13,323 bases of DNA from an uncultured Geobacteraceae bacterium (GCA_903879825.1 CAIRND010000439.1:1-13323), one strand, 5' to 3'. Positions 1 through 7,828 are shown, numbered from the stretch's first letter. A program made the numbers and translations. Notes: generated by a model from the sequence alone, not told the origin.

Positions 1-128
1 CCACAAAAAGGCACAAAATTCACAAAAAACGGCATGGTATGTTGAGTAAATATTTAACCTGTTTGGTGATCTCGATGTATGACATAACTCACTGGTATTC
101 TTTGCGCTTTTTGTGCTTTTTTGCGGCC
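1..128. repeat. A-rich imperfect inverted repeat in gene-free left edge
   Basis: Bases 2-31 (CACAAAAAGGCACAAAAT followed by TCACAAAAAACGG) are approximately the reverse complement of bases 98-126 (the strand containing GCGCTTTTTGTGC). About 65 bases separate the arms. No coding region is supported in 1-320: the open frames here are short, rich in Cys/Phe/Lys and lack ribosome binding sites. Such CACAAAGGCACAAA-like tracts recur between genes in many bacterial genomes, and their function is unknown to me. The rest of 129-320 shows nothing I can name beyond a small palindrome, GGAC-CAT-GTCC, near 274-284. Confidence 0.45.
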
Positions 129-320
129 AACTGCTTTTTCCAGGAGAAATGCTCTGAACAACTGACTGTTTATTACCACCAAACAATATTCAACTCAACA
201 AGCGATTTTGTGCCGTTGGCATCCTGTTTTCAAAAAAGAAAGCCGACAGGACTGTTTCGTAAATGTCTCAGGGACCATGTCCTCACGAATCCCGATGATT
301 TCAGCACTTGATGGCCAGAG

Positions 321-358
321 AAAAAAAAGGACTTATGCGGGTTGCATAAGTCTTTTTT
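321..358. terminator. Bidirectional rho-independent terminator
   Basis: A perfect 9-bp stem pairs GACTTATGC (330-338) with GCATAAGTC (344-352) around the loop GGGTT. Eight A's (321-328) lie on the left and six T's (353-358) on the right, so it can terminate transcription from either side. On the minus strand it lies about 110 bases beyond the stop of the response regulator gene and would end the long leftward operon. On the plus strand it could end an upstream gene outside the window. Confidence 0.88.
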
Positions 359-469
359 CATATAAAACTGATCGTGACCGAAATCACAAAGCTTGCAAAG
401 GGTCAAGCGTAAGGAGAAGGGCAATACTGTCACATGATCCAGGATGCTGATCACCTCTGAAATCATTGA

Positions 470-1993
470 TTAGCGACTCAGCTTGTACTGTTTTATTTTT
501 CGATACAGAGTATTCCTGCCGATTCCCAAAGATTTCGCTGCTTCCGTAATATTCCACTGGTACAGATTCAGGGTTTTTATAATAGTGTCACCTTCCGTCT
601 CCCTGAGGCCCTGCCGGGCAGCAGACGAGTACCCTTTTGTCCGCATGGACGAAAGGGCGGCAGCCTCAATGCCGTGCAGTGCAGAGAGGAGACGATCACA
701 TTCCGGACCTCCGAGCGACTCAAAAACATTACTGTCACGCGACCGCTCAAGAAAGCGCTCGTTCGCCAGCAGAAAATCAGTCGCATCAGGTTCATGCAAC
801 GTCGTAGCATTCGCCGAAATCACGGCACCGGCCTGAAACCGGTCATTAAGGTGGCATGGCAAAATAGAGCCATCCTGGCACATCACCACGGCCCGTCGCA
901 TGACATTTGAAAGCTCGCGAATGTTGCCGGGCCAGTTGTAACTTTGCAGCAGACGCAACGCTCCAGGTGACAGAATCGCCTTCGGATTGAACTGTCGGGC
1001 AAAGTGAGCTGCAAGCAGCGGCACGTCCTCGCTTCGTTGCTGCAGAGAGGGGATCTCAAGACGGACAACATTAAGACGGTAGTACAGATCTTCCCGAAAG
1101 GTTTTCTCCCGGATGGCCTCTTCCAGATTAACATTGGTGGCGGCAATCACCTTGACATCAGTTTTAATAGGCCGTTCTCCACCGACCCGCATGAATTCGC
1201 CGGTTTCCAACACCCGTAACAACTTCACCTGGATCATGGGACTGGCGTCGCCAATCTCATCAAGCAGCAGGGTGCCATGATTGGCCAGTTCGAAAATGCC
1301 ACGCCGAGTCTGGTTGGCACCGGTAAAGGCGCCGCGCTCGTGACCGAAAAGCTCGCTTTCCAGCAGATTTTCAGGTAGTGCGCCGCAGTTTATCGGAATA
1401 AATGCCCCTTCAGCACGGGTAGAGGCCGCATGGATAAAACGGGCCAGAACCTCTTTACCGGTGCCGGTTTTACCCTGAATCAATACGGTGATGTTCTTAC
1501 CGGCTACCTTGTAGGCCATCGACACCAGTCGCTGCATAAGAGGCGAACTGCCGACCTGAAAGCCGACGGCAGCGGCAACTTCGGACCATTCCCCCTTGTC
1601 CTGTCCCGCGTGCCGTTGAGGATCGCCATGGGCAACGGCACGGCTGATCAACGTTTCAATTTCACCAATATCGTCGAATGGTTTCTCCATGTATTCGTAC
1701 GCGCCCTGCTGCATGGCTGTTACCGCTGTCTTAACCGTGCTGTAGCCGGTCATGATGATGACCTCGCACGCGGGTTGCCTTGCCTTGATCGCCTGCAATA
1801 GCGTCAGCCCGTCGGTGTCCGGCAACTTCAGATCAACCATCGCCACACTGAACCGGAACTCGGTCAGGGCACGTAACGCTTCAGGCTCGTTGGAGGCGGT
1901 GGTTACCTCATAGCCTTTTTTCGTCAGCAGACGGCGAAAAAAAGTGCAGACGTCCGTTTCGTCATCGATAATTAATATTTGAATTGGCGGCAT
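470..1993 (-). CDS. Sigma-54-dependent response regulator (NtrC family)
   Basis: This 507-residue cytoplasmic transcription activator has the order receiver, AAA+, HTH. The receiver (about 5-120) keeps the acidic pair D10/D11, phosphoacceptor D54 and the lysine of EKP at 104. The AAA+ domain (about 146-383) has Walker A GKTGTGKE near 174-181, the sigma-54 contact loop GAFTGA at 221-226 and Walker B LLLDEIGD near 242-248. A Fis-type HTH ends the protein (about 468-503, ITEAAKSLGIGRNTLYRK). A long poorly conserved linker of about 80 residues (385-465) separates AAA+ and HTH, longer than usual. The gene lies 23 bases after the histidine kinase gene and is its obvious partner. The ribosome site before the ATG is weak, but the start suits a receiver domain. 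The family assignment is certain. That it activates the alcohol/aldehyde genes in this window is inferred from the sigma-54 promoters at 8079-8095 and 8400-8415. Confidence 0.96.
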   Translation of the reverse strand: MPPIQILIIDDETDVCTFFRRLLTKKGYEVTTASNEPEALRALTEFRFSVAMVDLKLPDTDGLTLLQAIKARQPACEVIIMTGYSTVKTAVTAMQQGAYEYMEKPFDDIGEIETLISRAVAHGDPQRHAGQDKGEWSEVAAAVGFQVGSSPLMQRLVSMAYKVAGKNITVLIQGKTGTGKEVLARFIHAASTRAEGAFIPINCGALPENLLESELFGHERGAFTGANQTRRGIFELANHGTLLLDEIGDASPMIQVKLLRVLETGEFMRVGGERPIKTDVKVIAATNVNLEEAIREKTFREDLYYRLNVVRLEIPSLQQRSEDVPLLAAHFARQFNPKAILSPGALRLLQSYNWPGNIRELSNVMRRAVVMCQDGSILPCHLNDRFQAGAVISANATTLHEPDATDFLLANERFLERSRDSNVFESLGGPECDRLLSALHGIEAAALSSMRTKGYSSAARQGLRETEGDTIIKTLNLYQWNITEAAKSLGIGRNTLYRKIKQYKLSR

Positions 1994-2016
1994 TATGTAT
2001 CTGCTTTCATCCGTAA

Positions 2017-3681
2017 TCAGTGTTGGTCAATCGGCAGGACCAGTGCAAAGGTGCTGCCTTGGCCAAGTGTGCTTGCTACTTCGATGGTTCCGTTGTGTGA
2101 CTCGGCTATTCCTAAGCTGACCGAAAGGCCGAGACCGGTACCCTTGGTGGCTTCCTTACTGGTGTAGAACGGGGTGAATATTTTTCCCAGATTTTCAGGC
2201 TTAATGCCAATACCGTTGTCGGTAACACTGAGCACAGCAAACCTCTGCCCGCTCTTTATCTGTAGTTCCGTTGCGACTTTGATGGTCTTTTCCTGGCGTT
2301 CCACTTCTGTCATGGCATCCCTGGCGTTGATCAGGAAGTTGGTGAGCACCTGCTGTATCTGGGGACCGTTAGCGCTGAGGCGCGGAAGGTTCTCCGCAAG
2401 ATGCTCCGTAATCGCAATTTGACTCCGGTTGATCTGATATTTGATCATTCCGAGCACCAGGCGGGCTTCGGCGTTCAGATCGATTTCCGTTGCCGGTTGC
2501 TGATCCTGCCGGGAAAAGGTCAGCAAATTCTGGACAATCCGTTTGCAGCGCAACCCTGAATTAACGATGTCATCCAACTCCTCGGATTGCTCCGATTGTC
2601 CGGCTTTCTGCAGTTCCCTGGCTACCATCTGGGCGGTACCGATGATAACGGTCATCGGGCTGTTCAGCTCATGCGCAACCCCCGCAGCCATTTCTCCAAG
2701 AGCTGCCAGTTTTGCCGTCTGCACCAGCCTGCCCTCCATTTTAATTTTTTCAGTCACATCTTTAAGAATTAAGGTTACGGCTGAAAGCAGCCTGTCTTCA
2801 GTAAAAACCGGATAGTAGGACAGATCAAGCACCAGCCCGGATTCCGTCTGCCAGCGCTGGTACACCGGCTGCCCGCTTCTCTGCACCTCCTGGATGGGGC
2901 AATCCGGGCAGGGATCCGTGCGGCCATGCAGCTTGGCAAAACATTTTCTGGCGATGGCCTTATCCCAGAAATCCTGCATTTCAGCCGGTAGTCTGCCATT
3001 ATGAAGCAGGACATTATAGTCGGTATCTATCAACATGATTGGATCGGTCACAGCCATGAAGGTCGATTCCCATTCATCCTTGGCACGCGATACCTGCTTG
3101 TAGAGGCGGGCATTCTGAATGCTGATCGACAGTTGATCAGCAAGGTGCTGCACAAAACTCAAATCTGTTTCATCGTAGGAATTAGCGCCGACACTACCAA
3201 CGATCAAGGCACCGATAACCTCATCCCGTTTGAACATGGGGGTAATTGCCAGCGACCTGAGCGGCCCCGGATAAGCTGGGTTGTTCACCACATGACTAAG
3301 CCCCTCAGGCGGCAAATTAAAGAGACCGGCCTTTTTCTCTTGAATAACCTTGAGTGATGGGGAATCGGCAGGGAAACAGTCGATACGGCAGAAGTCGCGT
3401 GGAATCAGAGCTTTAAGGGTCAGACCGCTACTTTTTATCGCCACAAGACCGAGAAAATCACACGGGAGTGTCTGGGGGAGATCGGCGAATGCCCTCTCGA
3501 CAATATCGGCGATCGACATGTCAATATTGATGTCTCGAGATAGTTGATGCAGGATCTCCAAGCGGCTGTTTTGTTTCAGCACCTCCTGATTCCTTTTTTT
3601 CAACTCCACATAATAATTAAGCTTCGACGAATCGACGCCGGTTAGCTGTTCAAGTAGTTTTTCTCTCTGATCCACGGGCAT
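2017..3681 (-). CDS. Soluble GAF-PAS sensor histidine kinase (ErcS-like)
   Basis: This 554-residue kinase has no membrane segment, so it should sense a cytoplasmic signal. An N-terminal helical segment (about 20-50) precedes a GAF domain (about 50-195). A PAS domain (about 203-312) carries a cysteine set, C247, C258 and C261 (PCPDCP), that could bind metal or respond to redox. HisKA contains phosphoacceptor H337 in AHELNSP. The ATPase domain shows the N box (NARDAM, from 452), DNGIG (488-492) and GTGLGLS (514-520). The gene starts 18 bases after the ErcA-like dehydrogenase gene and ends 23 bases before the response regulator gene, so the three form a cassette. A GAGGA ribosome site directly abuts the ATG at 3681, so the GTG two codons later (3675), with six bases of spacing, may be the true start. 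The ligand is unknown. The ErcS comparison rests on neighbourhood and soluble architecture. Confidence 0.95.
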   Translation of the reverse strand: MPVDQREKLLEQLTGVDSSKLNYYVELKKRNQEVLKQNSRLEILHQLSRDINIDMSIADIVERAFADLPQTLPCDFLGLVAIKSSGLTLKALIPRDFCRIDCFPADSPSLKVIQEKKAGLFNLPPEGLSHVVNNPAYPGPLRSLAITPMFKRDEVIGALIVGSVGANSYDETDLSFVQHLADQLSISIQNARLYKQVSRAKDEWESTFMAVTDPIMLIDTDYNVLLHNGRLPAEMQDFWDKAIARKCFAKLHGRTDPCPDCPIQEVQRSGQPVYQRWQTESGLVLDLSYYPVFTEDRLLSAVTLILKDVTEKIKMEGRLVQTAKLAALGEMAAGVAHELNSPMTVIIGTAQMVARELQKAGQSEQSEELDDIVNSGLRCKRIVQNLLTFSRQDQQPATEIDLNAEARLVLGMIKYQINRSQIAITEHLAENLPRLSANGPQIQQVLTNFLINARDAMTEVERQEKTIKVATELQIKSGQRFAVLSVTDNGIGIKPENLGKIFTPFYTSKEATKGTGLGLSVSLGIAESHNGTIEVASTLGQGSTFALVLPIDQH

Positions 3682-3699
3682 TCCTCGCTTGAACGGTAA

Positions 3700-4848
3700 T
3701 TACATACATTTCCGAAAGATCGCCTCAATATCCTCACGGGACGCTCCGCGCGGGTTGGTTACCAGACAGGCATCTTTCAGTGCATTTTCGCTGAGAAGCG
3801 GAATAAACTCAGCAGCCAGACCGAGCTTGCCGAGCCCTTTTGCCAGACCAATATCACTGATTAACTGTTTCACTGCAATCACCGCCAATTCCGCTGCCGC
3901 CATGGTTGACAGTCCGGTTACATTTTCCCCCATCGCCACCGCAATATCCCTGAATCTTTCGGGGCACGCAATCAGGTTAAACTCCATAACCTGTGGAAGA
4001 ATCGCAGCGTTGGTTTCGCCGTGATGCTGATCAATCAAGCCGTCCACTTGATGGGTCATAGCATGGGTTGCGCCAAGAATAGCGTTGGAAAAGGCCAGGC
4101 CGGCGGTCAGGCTTGCCATGGACATGTTGGTATTCGCCTCCATGTCGTGACGGTTGGTTACGGCCTGACGAAGGTTGCAGGAAGCCAACTGAATCGCCTT
4201 CAAGGCCTGGATATCAGTCAACGTGGTTGCGGCAAGAGAAACGTAGGACTCAATGCCGTGCGTAAAGGCGTCCAGACCGGTGGCAGCGGCAAGCTTACTA
4301 TCCATTGTCTGCACCAGTTCCGGATCGACGATGGCGATATCCGGTACCAGCGACTTGGATATGATCGACATTTTCAGTTTCCGGGCCGTATCGACAATAA
4401 TCGCGAACTGACTGACTTCAGACCCCGCTCCGGCAGTGCTTGGCGCAATGACCATAGGTGGCAGGGGGCGGCTGATTTTATTAATTCCTTCATAATCCTG
4501 CAAGACTCCACCGTTTGTGGCCAGAATGGCGATCGCCTTGGCAACATCGGTAGGGCTGCCGCCACCGACCGCCACAATACCGTCGCAGCCTGATTCACGG
4601 TAGCGCAGTGCGCCTTCCGTTACCTCGCAATCTTTCGGGTTGGTCGTCAGTGAGGAAAATATTTCCGTTTCGAGTCCGGCTGCGTGCAGGTAATGCACCG
4701 CCTGGTCAACCCAGCCGGCATTAATCACACCCTCATCGCTGACGAGAAACACCTTTGAGGCGCCGATACGTACGACGCTCTCGCCGAGCTGGCTCAGGGA
4801 ACCCCGGCCGAAAATTATTTCAGGGGCGACGAATTTGCTGATGTTCAT
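3700..4848 (-). CDS. ercA: ErcA-like iron-containing alcohol dehydrogenase (probable regulatory paralogue)
   Basis: This 382-residue member of the group III iron-dependent alcohol dehydrogenases is of normal family length. The NAD-binding GGGSPTD is at 95-101. The four metal ligands are present: D193, H197, H262 and H276. The N-terminal KFVAPEIIFG and the segment EVSQFAII (144-151) are what I recall from ErcA, the dehydrogenase-like protein needed for regulation of ethanol oxidation in Pseudomonas aeruginosa. The gene is directly followed by a soluble histidine kinase and a sigma-54 regulator, as expected for a sensing role. It begins at an ATG with AAGGAG five bases upstream, 85 bases after the cinA-like gene. 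Since its metal ligands are intact, it may also be catalytically active. A plain NAD-linked alcohol dehydrogenase is the alternative. Family is certain; the regulatory role is inferred. Confidence 0.9.
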   Translation of the reverse strand: MNISKFVAPEIIFGRGSLSQLGESVVRIGASKVFLVSDEGVINAGWVDQAVHYLHAAGLETEIFSSLTTNPKDCEVTEGALRYRESGCDGIVAVGGGSPTDVAKAIAILATNGGVLQDYEGINKISRPLPPMVIAPSTAGAGSEVSQFAIIVDTARKLKMSIISKSLVPDIAIVDPELVQTMDSKLAAATGLDAFTHGIESYVSLAATTLTDIQALKAIQLASCNLRQAVTNRHDMEANTNMSMASLTAGLAFSNAILGATHAMTHQVDGLIDQHHGETNAAILPQVMEFNLIACPERFRDIAVAMGENVTGLSTMAAAELAVIAVKQLISDIGLAKGLGKLGLAAEFIPLLSENALKDACLVTNPRGASREDIEAIFRKCM

Positions 4849-4933
4849 GGCGACTCCTTATCGACAATACGGTCCCATTCTAGGGCCATGAGCGCCGGAA
4901 TGTAACTGTTTTGTGGCACTAATACTATCAGTT

Positions 4934-5752
4934 CTATTTATCTCTACAACCGAAACCAAGTTTGGTCAATCCAGTTATCAAATCATCCATGGCTGCCTGG
5001 AGCAGAAGTGCCGTTGCCGCTTCATCCTGTCCGGTTGAATTGAGGGTAATGTCGAGCTCCCTGTTTTCATCGATTGTGGTGGCCAGGGACTTGATGTACA
5101 CCGTCGGATGATCGTTCGCCACACGGCTGAGTACCGGCTCCATCAACGACTCGTCGTTACACTGGACCGTTATGGTCCGGAGCAGAGAGAGGCCGCTTTT
5201 GAACACCGTTCGGAGAAACGGCTGGAGTGAGGTCGTGAAGATTCCTTTCAGTTCCGACGGAACGCCGGGGAGGCAGATGATAGTGGTTCGGCCGCTTTCA
5301 ATCATGACCGCCGGAGCTGTGCCGACCTGGTTGTGTAACGGATAGGCGCCAGCCGGAAGCCAGGCCATTTTTTCCCGGGCCGGATTGAGTCCTCCCTGAT
5401 TGAGAGCCCCCCTGGCGGTTAGTTCGTCGTATCGGTCGCGAATCATTATGAGAGCGGCGGCGTGGGGTAATAGCTGCCGGCCAAGTCCCTGGGCCAAAGC
5501 CGCCAGGGTCAGGTCGTCGGCGGTGGGGCCGAGTCCGCCGGAGGTTATAATTACCCGGGGGGCCCGGACGAGCGCAGCCCGGAGCTCGTCCGCGATAACG
5601 GTGGCAGTGTCGCGCAGCAGCGTCGCCCGGATCACCTGCCCGCCAAGAGCGTTGAGTTCGCGGCAGAGCCAATGAGTGTTGGTATCCTGAATCTCGCCGA
5701 TAAGCAGCTCGTTGCCGATGATGAACAGTTCTACGGTGACCGGTGATGTCAT
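4934..5752 (-). CDS. CinA N-terminal / MoCF-type domain protein
   Basis: This 272-residue protein matches the COG1058 (CinA N-terminal, molybdopterin-binding-like) fold. It has an N-terminal LFIIGNELLIGEIQDTN segment, the TSGGLGPTADDLT motif that corresponds to the phosphate/pterin-binding loop of MogA/MoeA proteins, and a later CLPGVPSEL segment. The C-terminal amidase domain of full-length CinA is absent, so it is the short form. I chose the ATG at 5752 because AAGGAG lies eight bases upstream; an in-frame ATG at 5785 lacks a ribosome site. The gene sits between the radical SAM gene (118 bases away) and the ercA-like gene, all on one strand. Family members are linked to nucleotide/NAD metabolite repair. 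Here, near an AOR and MoaD/ThiF genes, a pterin-cofactor role is possible but unproven. Confidence 0.88.
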   Translation of the reverse strand: MTSPVTVELFIIGNELLIGEIQDTNTHWLCRELNALGGQVIRATLLRDTATVIADELRAALVRAPRVIITSGGLGPTADDLTLAALAQGLGRQLLPHAAALIMIRDRYDELTARGALNQGGLNPAREKMAWLPAGAYPLHNQVGTAPAVMIESGRTTIICLPGVPSELKGIFTTSLQPFLRTVFKSGLSLLRTITVQCNDESLMEPVLSRVANDHPTVYIKSLATTIDENRELDITLNSTGQDEAATALLLQAAMDDLITGLTKLGFGCRDK

Positions 5753-5870
5753 GTGTGCTGCTCCTTGTACAAAAATTTCGGACATTTAACCACGGATAAA
5801 ACCGGTAATGTAATAAAGTTATTTATTCGCGTTTGTGCCTCTTCTCGTAGGTATTGACATCACACGTACT

Positions 5871-7211
5871 TCAATCAAGACAGCGAAACAGTCCGGAACT
5901 CCAGAGGCAACTGCCGCATGGTTCCGTATTGGCATAGCAGTCCTGTTCAAAACCGCTATCCCGGACCAGATCGCAGGGAGAACTGTTGCAATCTGAGCAG
6001 GATGGGTAGTTGTGGCGTAGGACGTTCTCCCGGTACGAGCGAAAAGAGTCGCTGTTCCAGATATCCCTTGCCCTGTGCGAAGCAACAGAGCCAAATATCC
6101 GCGGCTGAACGGGATGCTGCCAGCCGTTGGCAAACGAATGGCATGTATGCCAGAGTTGATAACAGGGGTGCATGGCGCCGTCGTGGGAGATGAATGCCGC
6201 GCCCTGCTCAATAAAGCCGCAGCTGCGGTTCCCGCGTGGCACTATTTCCGGAAGACTCAGATGAAGCCCAGCCAGATGGGCGACGTCACGGGCCCGTTCA
6301 AAGACGTTGTAAACCGCTTCGATTTTGGCATAGTCCATGGCAAAGAGGCGCTTCAGGTCGAGTGAGATACCCCGACTACGGGCGTTAGTCTTCATTATTT
6401 CGACAAACTGAAGAATGCGTTGTTCATCGGGACTTATCCGGTATTTCCAGAGCAGCTCGAAATAGCGGGAAATTTCAACTCCTGCAAGCTCTGCTTTGCT
6501 GTTCCAGGCATGGTAGAGGGAATGTGCCTCATCACTGCAGGTATCATAGGCGCATTGTCCGAGATGCTGTTCATCGTAAGGGTGGAGGTGCGAGACGATG
6601 GCAAAGGTTGCTCCCCGTTCCGCTGCCCAGCTGAGTGCCGCCGGCAGTTCTTCAAGGTTATCGCGCATGACGACGTACTCCACTCCGATCTGCAGATCCG
6701 GACGAGAACAGAGGTCTTTGGCTGCGCTAATGGCCAAGAGCGCACGTTCAAGGTCATGCAGGTGGCCACCAGCACGAAGGGAGCTGAAGGTCGAGGGGAT
6801 TACGCCATCCATCGAGAGGCATATCCTGTCAAGTCCGGCAGCAACAAGCGTAGTGGCACGCAGGTGATTGAGAAGCAGACCGTTGCTCTGAAAGCCGATC
6901 CAGCCATGGTCAGGCATCAGCTTTTTTGCCGTGTCAATATAGCTTTCCAGATACGTATTGAGCAACGGTTCGCCGATCCCGTTCAGAACCAGCGCATCAA
7001 GGTGCGGAAACAGCTCCTTCAGGGCCGCAAAGGTTTCAGGCTCCAGATCGCCGTCAGCGTGACCTCCGCTCCGGTTTTGTTTTGGGCACATGACACAATT
7101 CAGGTTGCAGCGGCTGGTGGTTTCAACGAACAGTTTCGATGGATATTCCCGGAAAGCCGGGGCTATCAATGACTCTGTTACATCACGTTGTGCAGATGAA
7201 AGTCCGGACAT
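5871..7211 (-). CDS. Radical SAM/SPASM protein, putative metalloenzyme maturase
   Basis: This 446-residue cytoplasmic protein has the radical SAM cluster motif CNLNCVMC (C35, C39, C42), followed by NGIGEPLL (77-84), a variant of the SAM-binding GGE motif. The C-terminal third is a SPASM domain: C331 and C350 fit the C-x(n)-G-x4-C pattern. C405, C408, C413, C425, C432, C435 and C444 supply further auxiliary iron-sulfur ligands. SPASM enzymes usually modify a peptide or protein side chain. Some families co-occur with tungsten oxidoreductases or other metalloenzymes, mostly in Geobacter and relatives; I recall such TIGRFAM families but could not search them. No small precursor peptide gene is evident nearby, so a large enzyme (AOR or a dehydrogenase) is the likelier substrate. 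The ATG follows the TAA of the upstream relic reading frame directly, with GGAG in the overlap region, which suggests translational coupling. Confidence 0.93.
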   Translation of the reverse strand: MSGLSSAQRDVTESLIAPAFREYPSKLFVETTSRCNLNCVMCPKQNRSGGHADGDLEPETFAALKELFPHLDALVLNGIGEPLLNTYLESYIDTAKKLMPDHGWIGFQSNGLLLNHLRATTLVAAGLDRICLSMDGVIPSTFSSLRAGGHLHDLERALLAISAAKDLCSRPDLQIGVEYVVMRDNLEELPAALSWAAERGATFAIVSHLHPYDEQHLGQCAYDTCSDEAHSLYHAWNSKAELAGVEISRYFELLWKYRISPDEQRILQFVEIMKTNARSRGISLDLKRLFAMDYAKIEAVYNVFERARDVAHLAGLHLSLPEIVPRGNRSCGFIEQGAAFISHDGAMHPCYQLWHTCHSFANGWQHPVQPRIFGSVASHRARDIWNSDSFRSYRENVLRHNYPSCSDCNSSPCDLVRDSGFEQDCYANTEPCGSCLWSSGLFRCLD

Positions 7212-7652
7212 TTATTCTCCATAAGATAAAATTGTAGCGCTCCACCCCTCGGCAACAACTTCGGCAATATCCTTAATCAAGACGCTACCTGCTCCTTCGT
7301 CTTTCTGTGCATCACCGAACATCGTCATGCAGTAGGGGCAGGATACGCAGATCATGGCATTGTCTCGTTTTTCCGGAAGCGGCATTACCTGGGGACGTAC
7401 TGTGGACATCTGCGGACGGAAACGATCACACATGATGGTGGCCATGATGTTACCGCCAAACGCGGGACGGGTCTGCATCAGATTACCCTTATCGTCGATA
7501 CCCAGACCGGTGCAGTCGGCGGTGAGTCCGGTCTTCATGCGGGTAGCAACAGCGCCAGCCAGGTCGCGCCCCATACCGCTCGCTCCCATCAGCATGATTT
7601 CCGGTTTATATGTGTCGATGAGGTGACAGCACGCGTCCAGGTGTGGAGGCCG
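7212..7652 (-). pseudogene. etfA: Composite relic: etfA internal fragment fused in frame to 3' end of an Fe-S oxidoreductase gene
   Basis: Read on the minus strand, about 7652 down to 7360 encodes the FAD-binding part of the electron transfer flavoprotein alpha subunit. Recognisable pieces are KPEIMLMGASGMGRDLA, TGLTADCTGL and LMQTRPAFGGNIMATI, then RPQMSTVRPQVM. From about 7356 the frame continues without interruption into the cysteine-rich C-terminal end of an HdrD/GlpC-type Fe-S oxidoreductase (ICVSCPYCMTMFGD, then IKDIAEVVAE) and stops at 7212. The N-terminal domains of EtfA, its last residues and nearly all of the Fe-S protein are missing. The whole thing is therefore best explained by internal deletions in a former etfB-etfA-Fe-S oxidoreductase operon. 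There is no own ribosome site at the first ATG (7595). A short fusion protein could still be made, but it lacks complete domains. The fragment identities are strong. Confidence 0.85.
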
Positions 7653-7807
7653 AAGCGGTCTTTAAGGCTCAGACACTCTTCAATGGCGTGGCAGTCATAC
7701 GGGTTGGTAATGAACGGTATTCCGTCGCGGATGAGTGTATTGGTTACCGGATCTATTTTGACCTGTGTTGTATCAGGGACCTGCTTGATGCATGCAATGA
7801 TGAGCAA
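7589..7807 (-). pseudogene. etfB: etfB 5' fragment (truncated electron transfer flavoprotein beta subunit)
   Basis: The first 53 or so codons (7807 down to about 7649) are a clear EtfB N-terminus: LIIACIKQVPDTTQVKIDP, then FITNPYDCHAIEECLSLKDRFG. After RFG the frame runs into unrelated residues (HTWTRAVTSSTHINRKSC) and stops. Meanwhile the etfA relic continues in a different frame through the same bases. A deletion thus joined etfB out of frame to etfA. The natural protein is about 250 residues, so roughly four fifths are lost. The start is TTG at 7807 with AAGGAG about nine bases upstream, 21 bases after the ribbon-helix-helix gene. The intact ribosome site and start indicate that the 5' end is the original operon start. 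EtfB would carry electrons from acyl-CoA dehydrogenases; this copy cannot. Confidence 0.86.
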
Positions 7808-7828
7808 GAAATCTTCTCCTTTTTCATA

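Noticed and set aside
39..450. Two overlapping plus-strand open frames of 80-90 codons
   Set aside because: No ribosome sites, odd composition, and the second runs through the terminator hairpin at 321-358.
4849..4933. Own promoter for the ercA-kinase-regulator cassette
   Set aside because: I found no -24/-12 element and no convincing -35/-10 in this 85-base gap; TGGCAC at 4912 has no partner box. Read-through from upstream is simpler.
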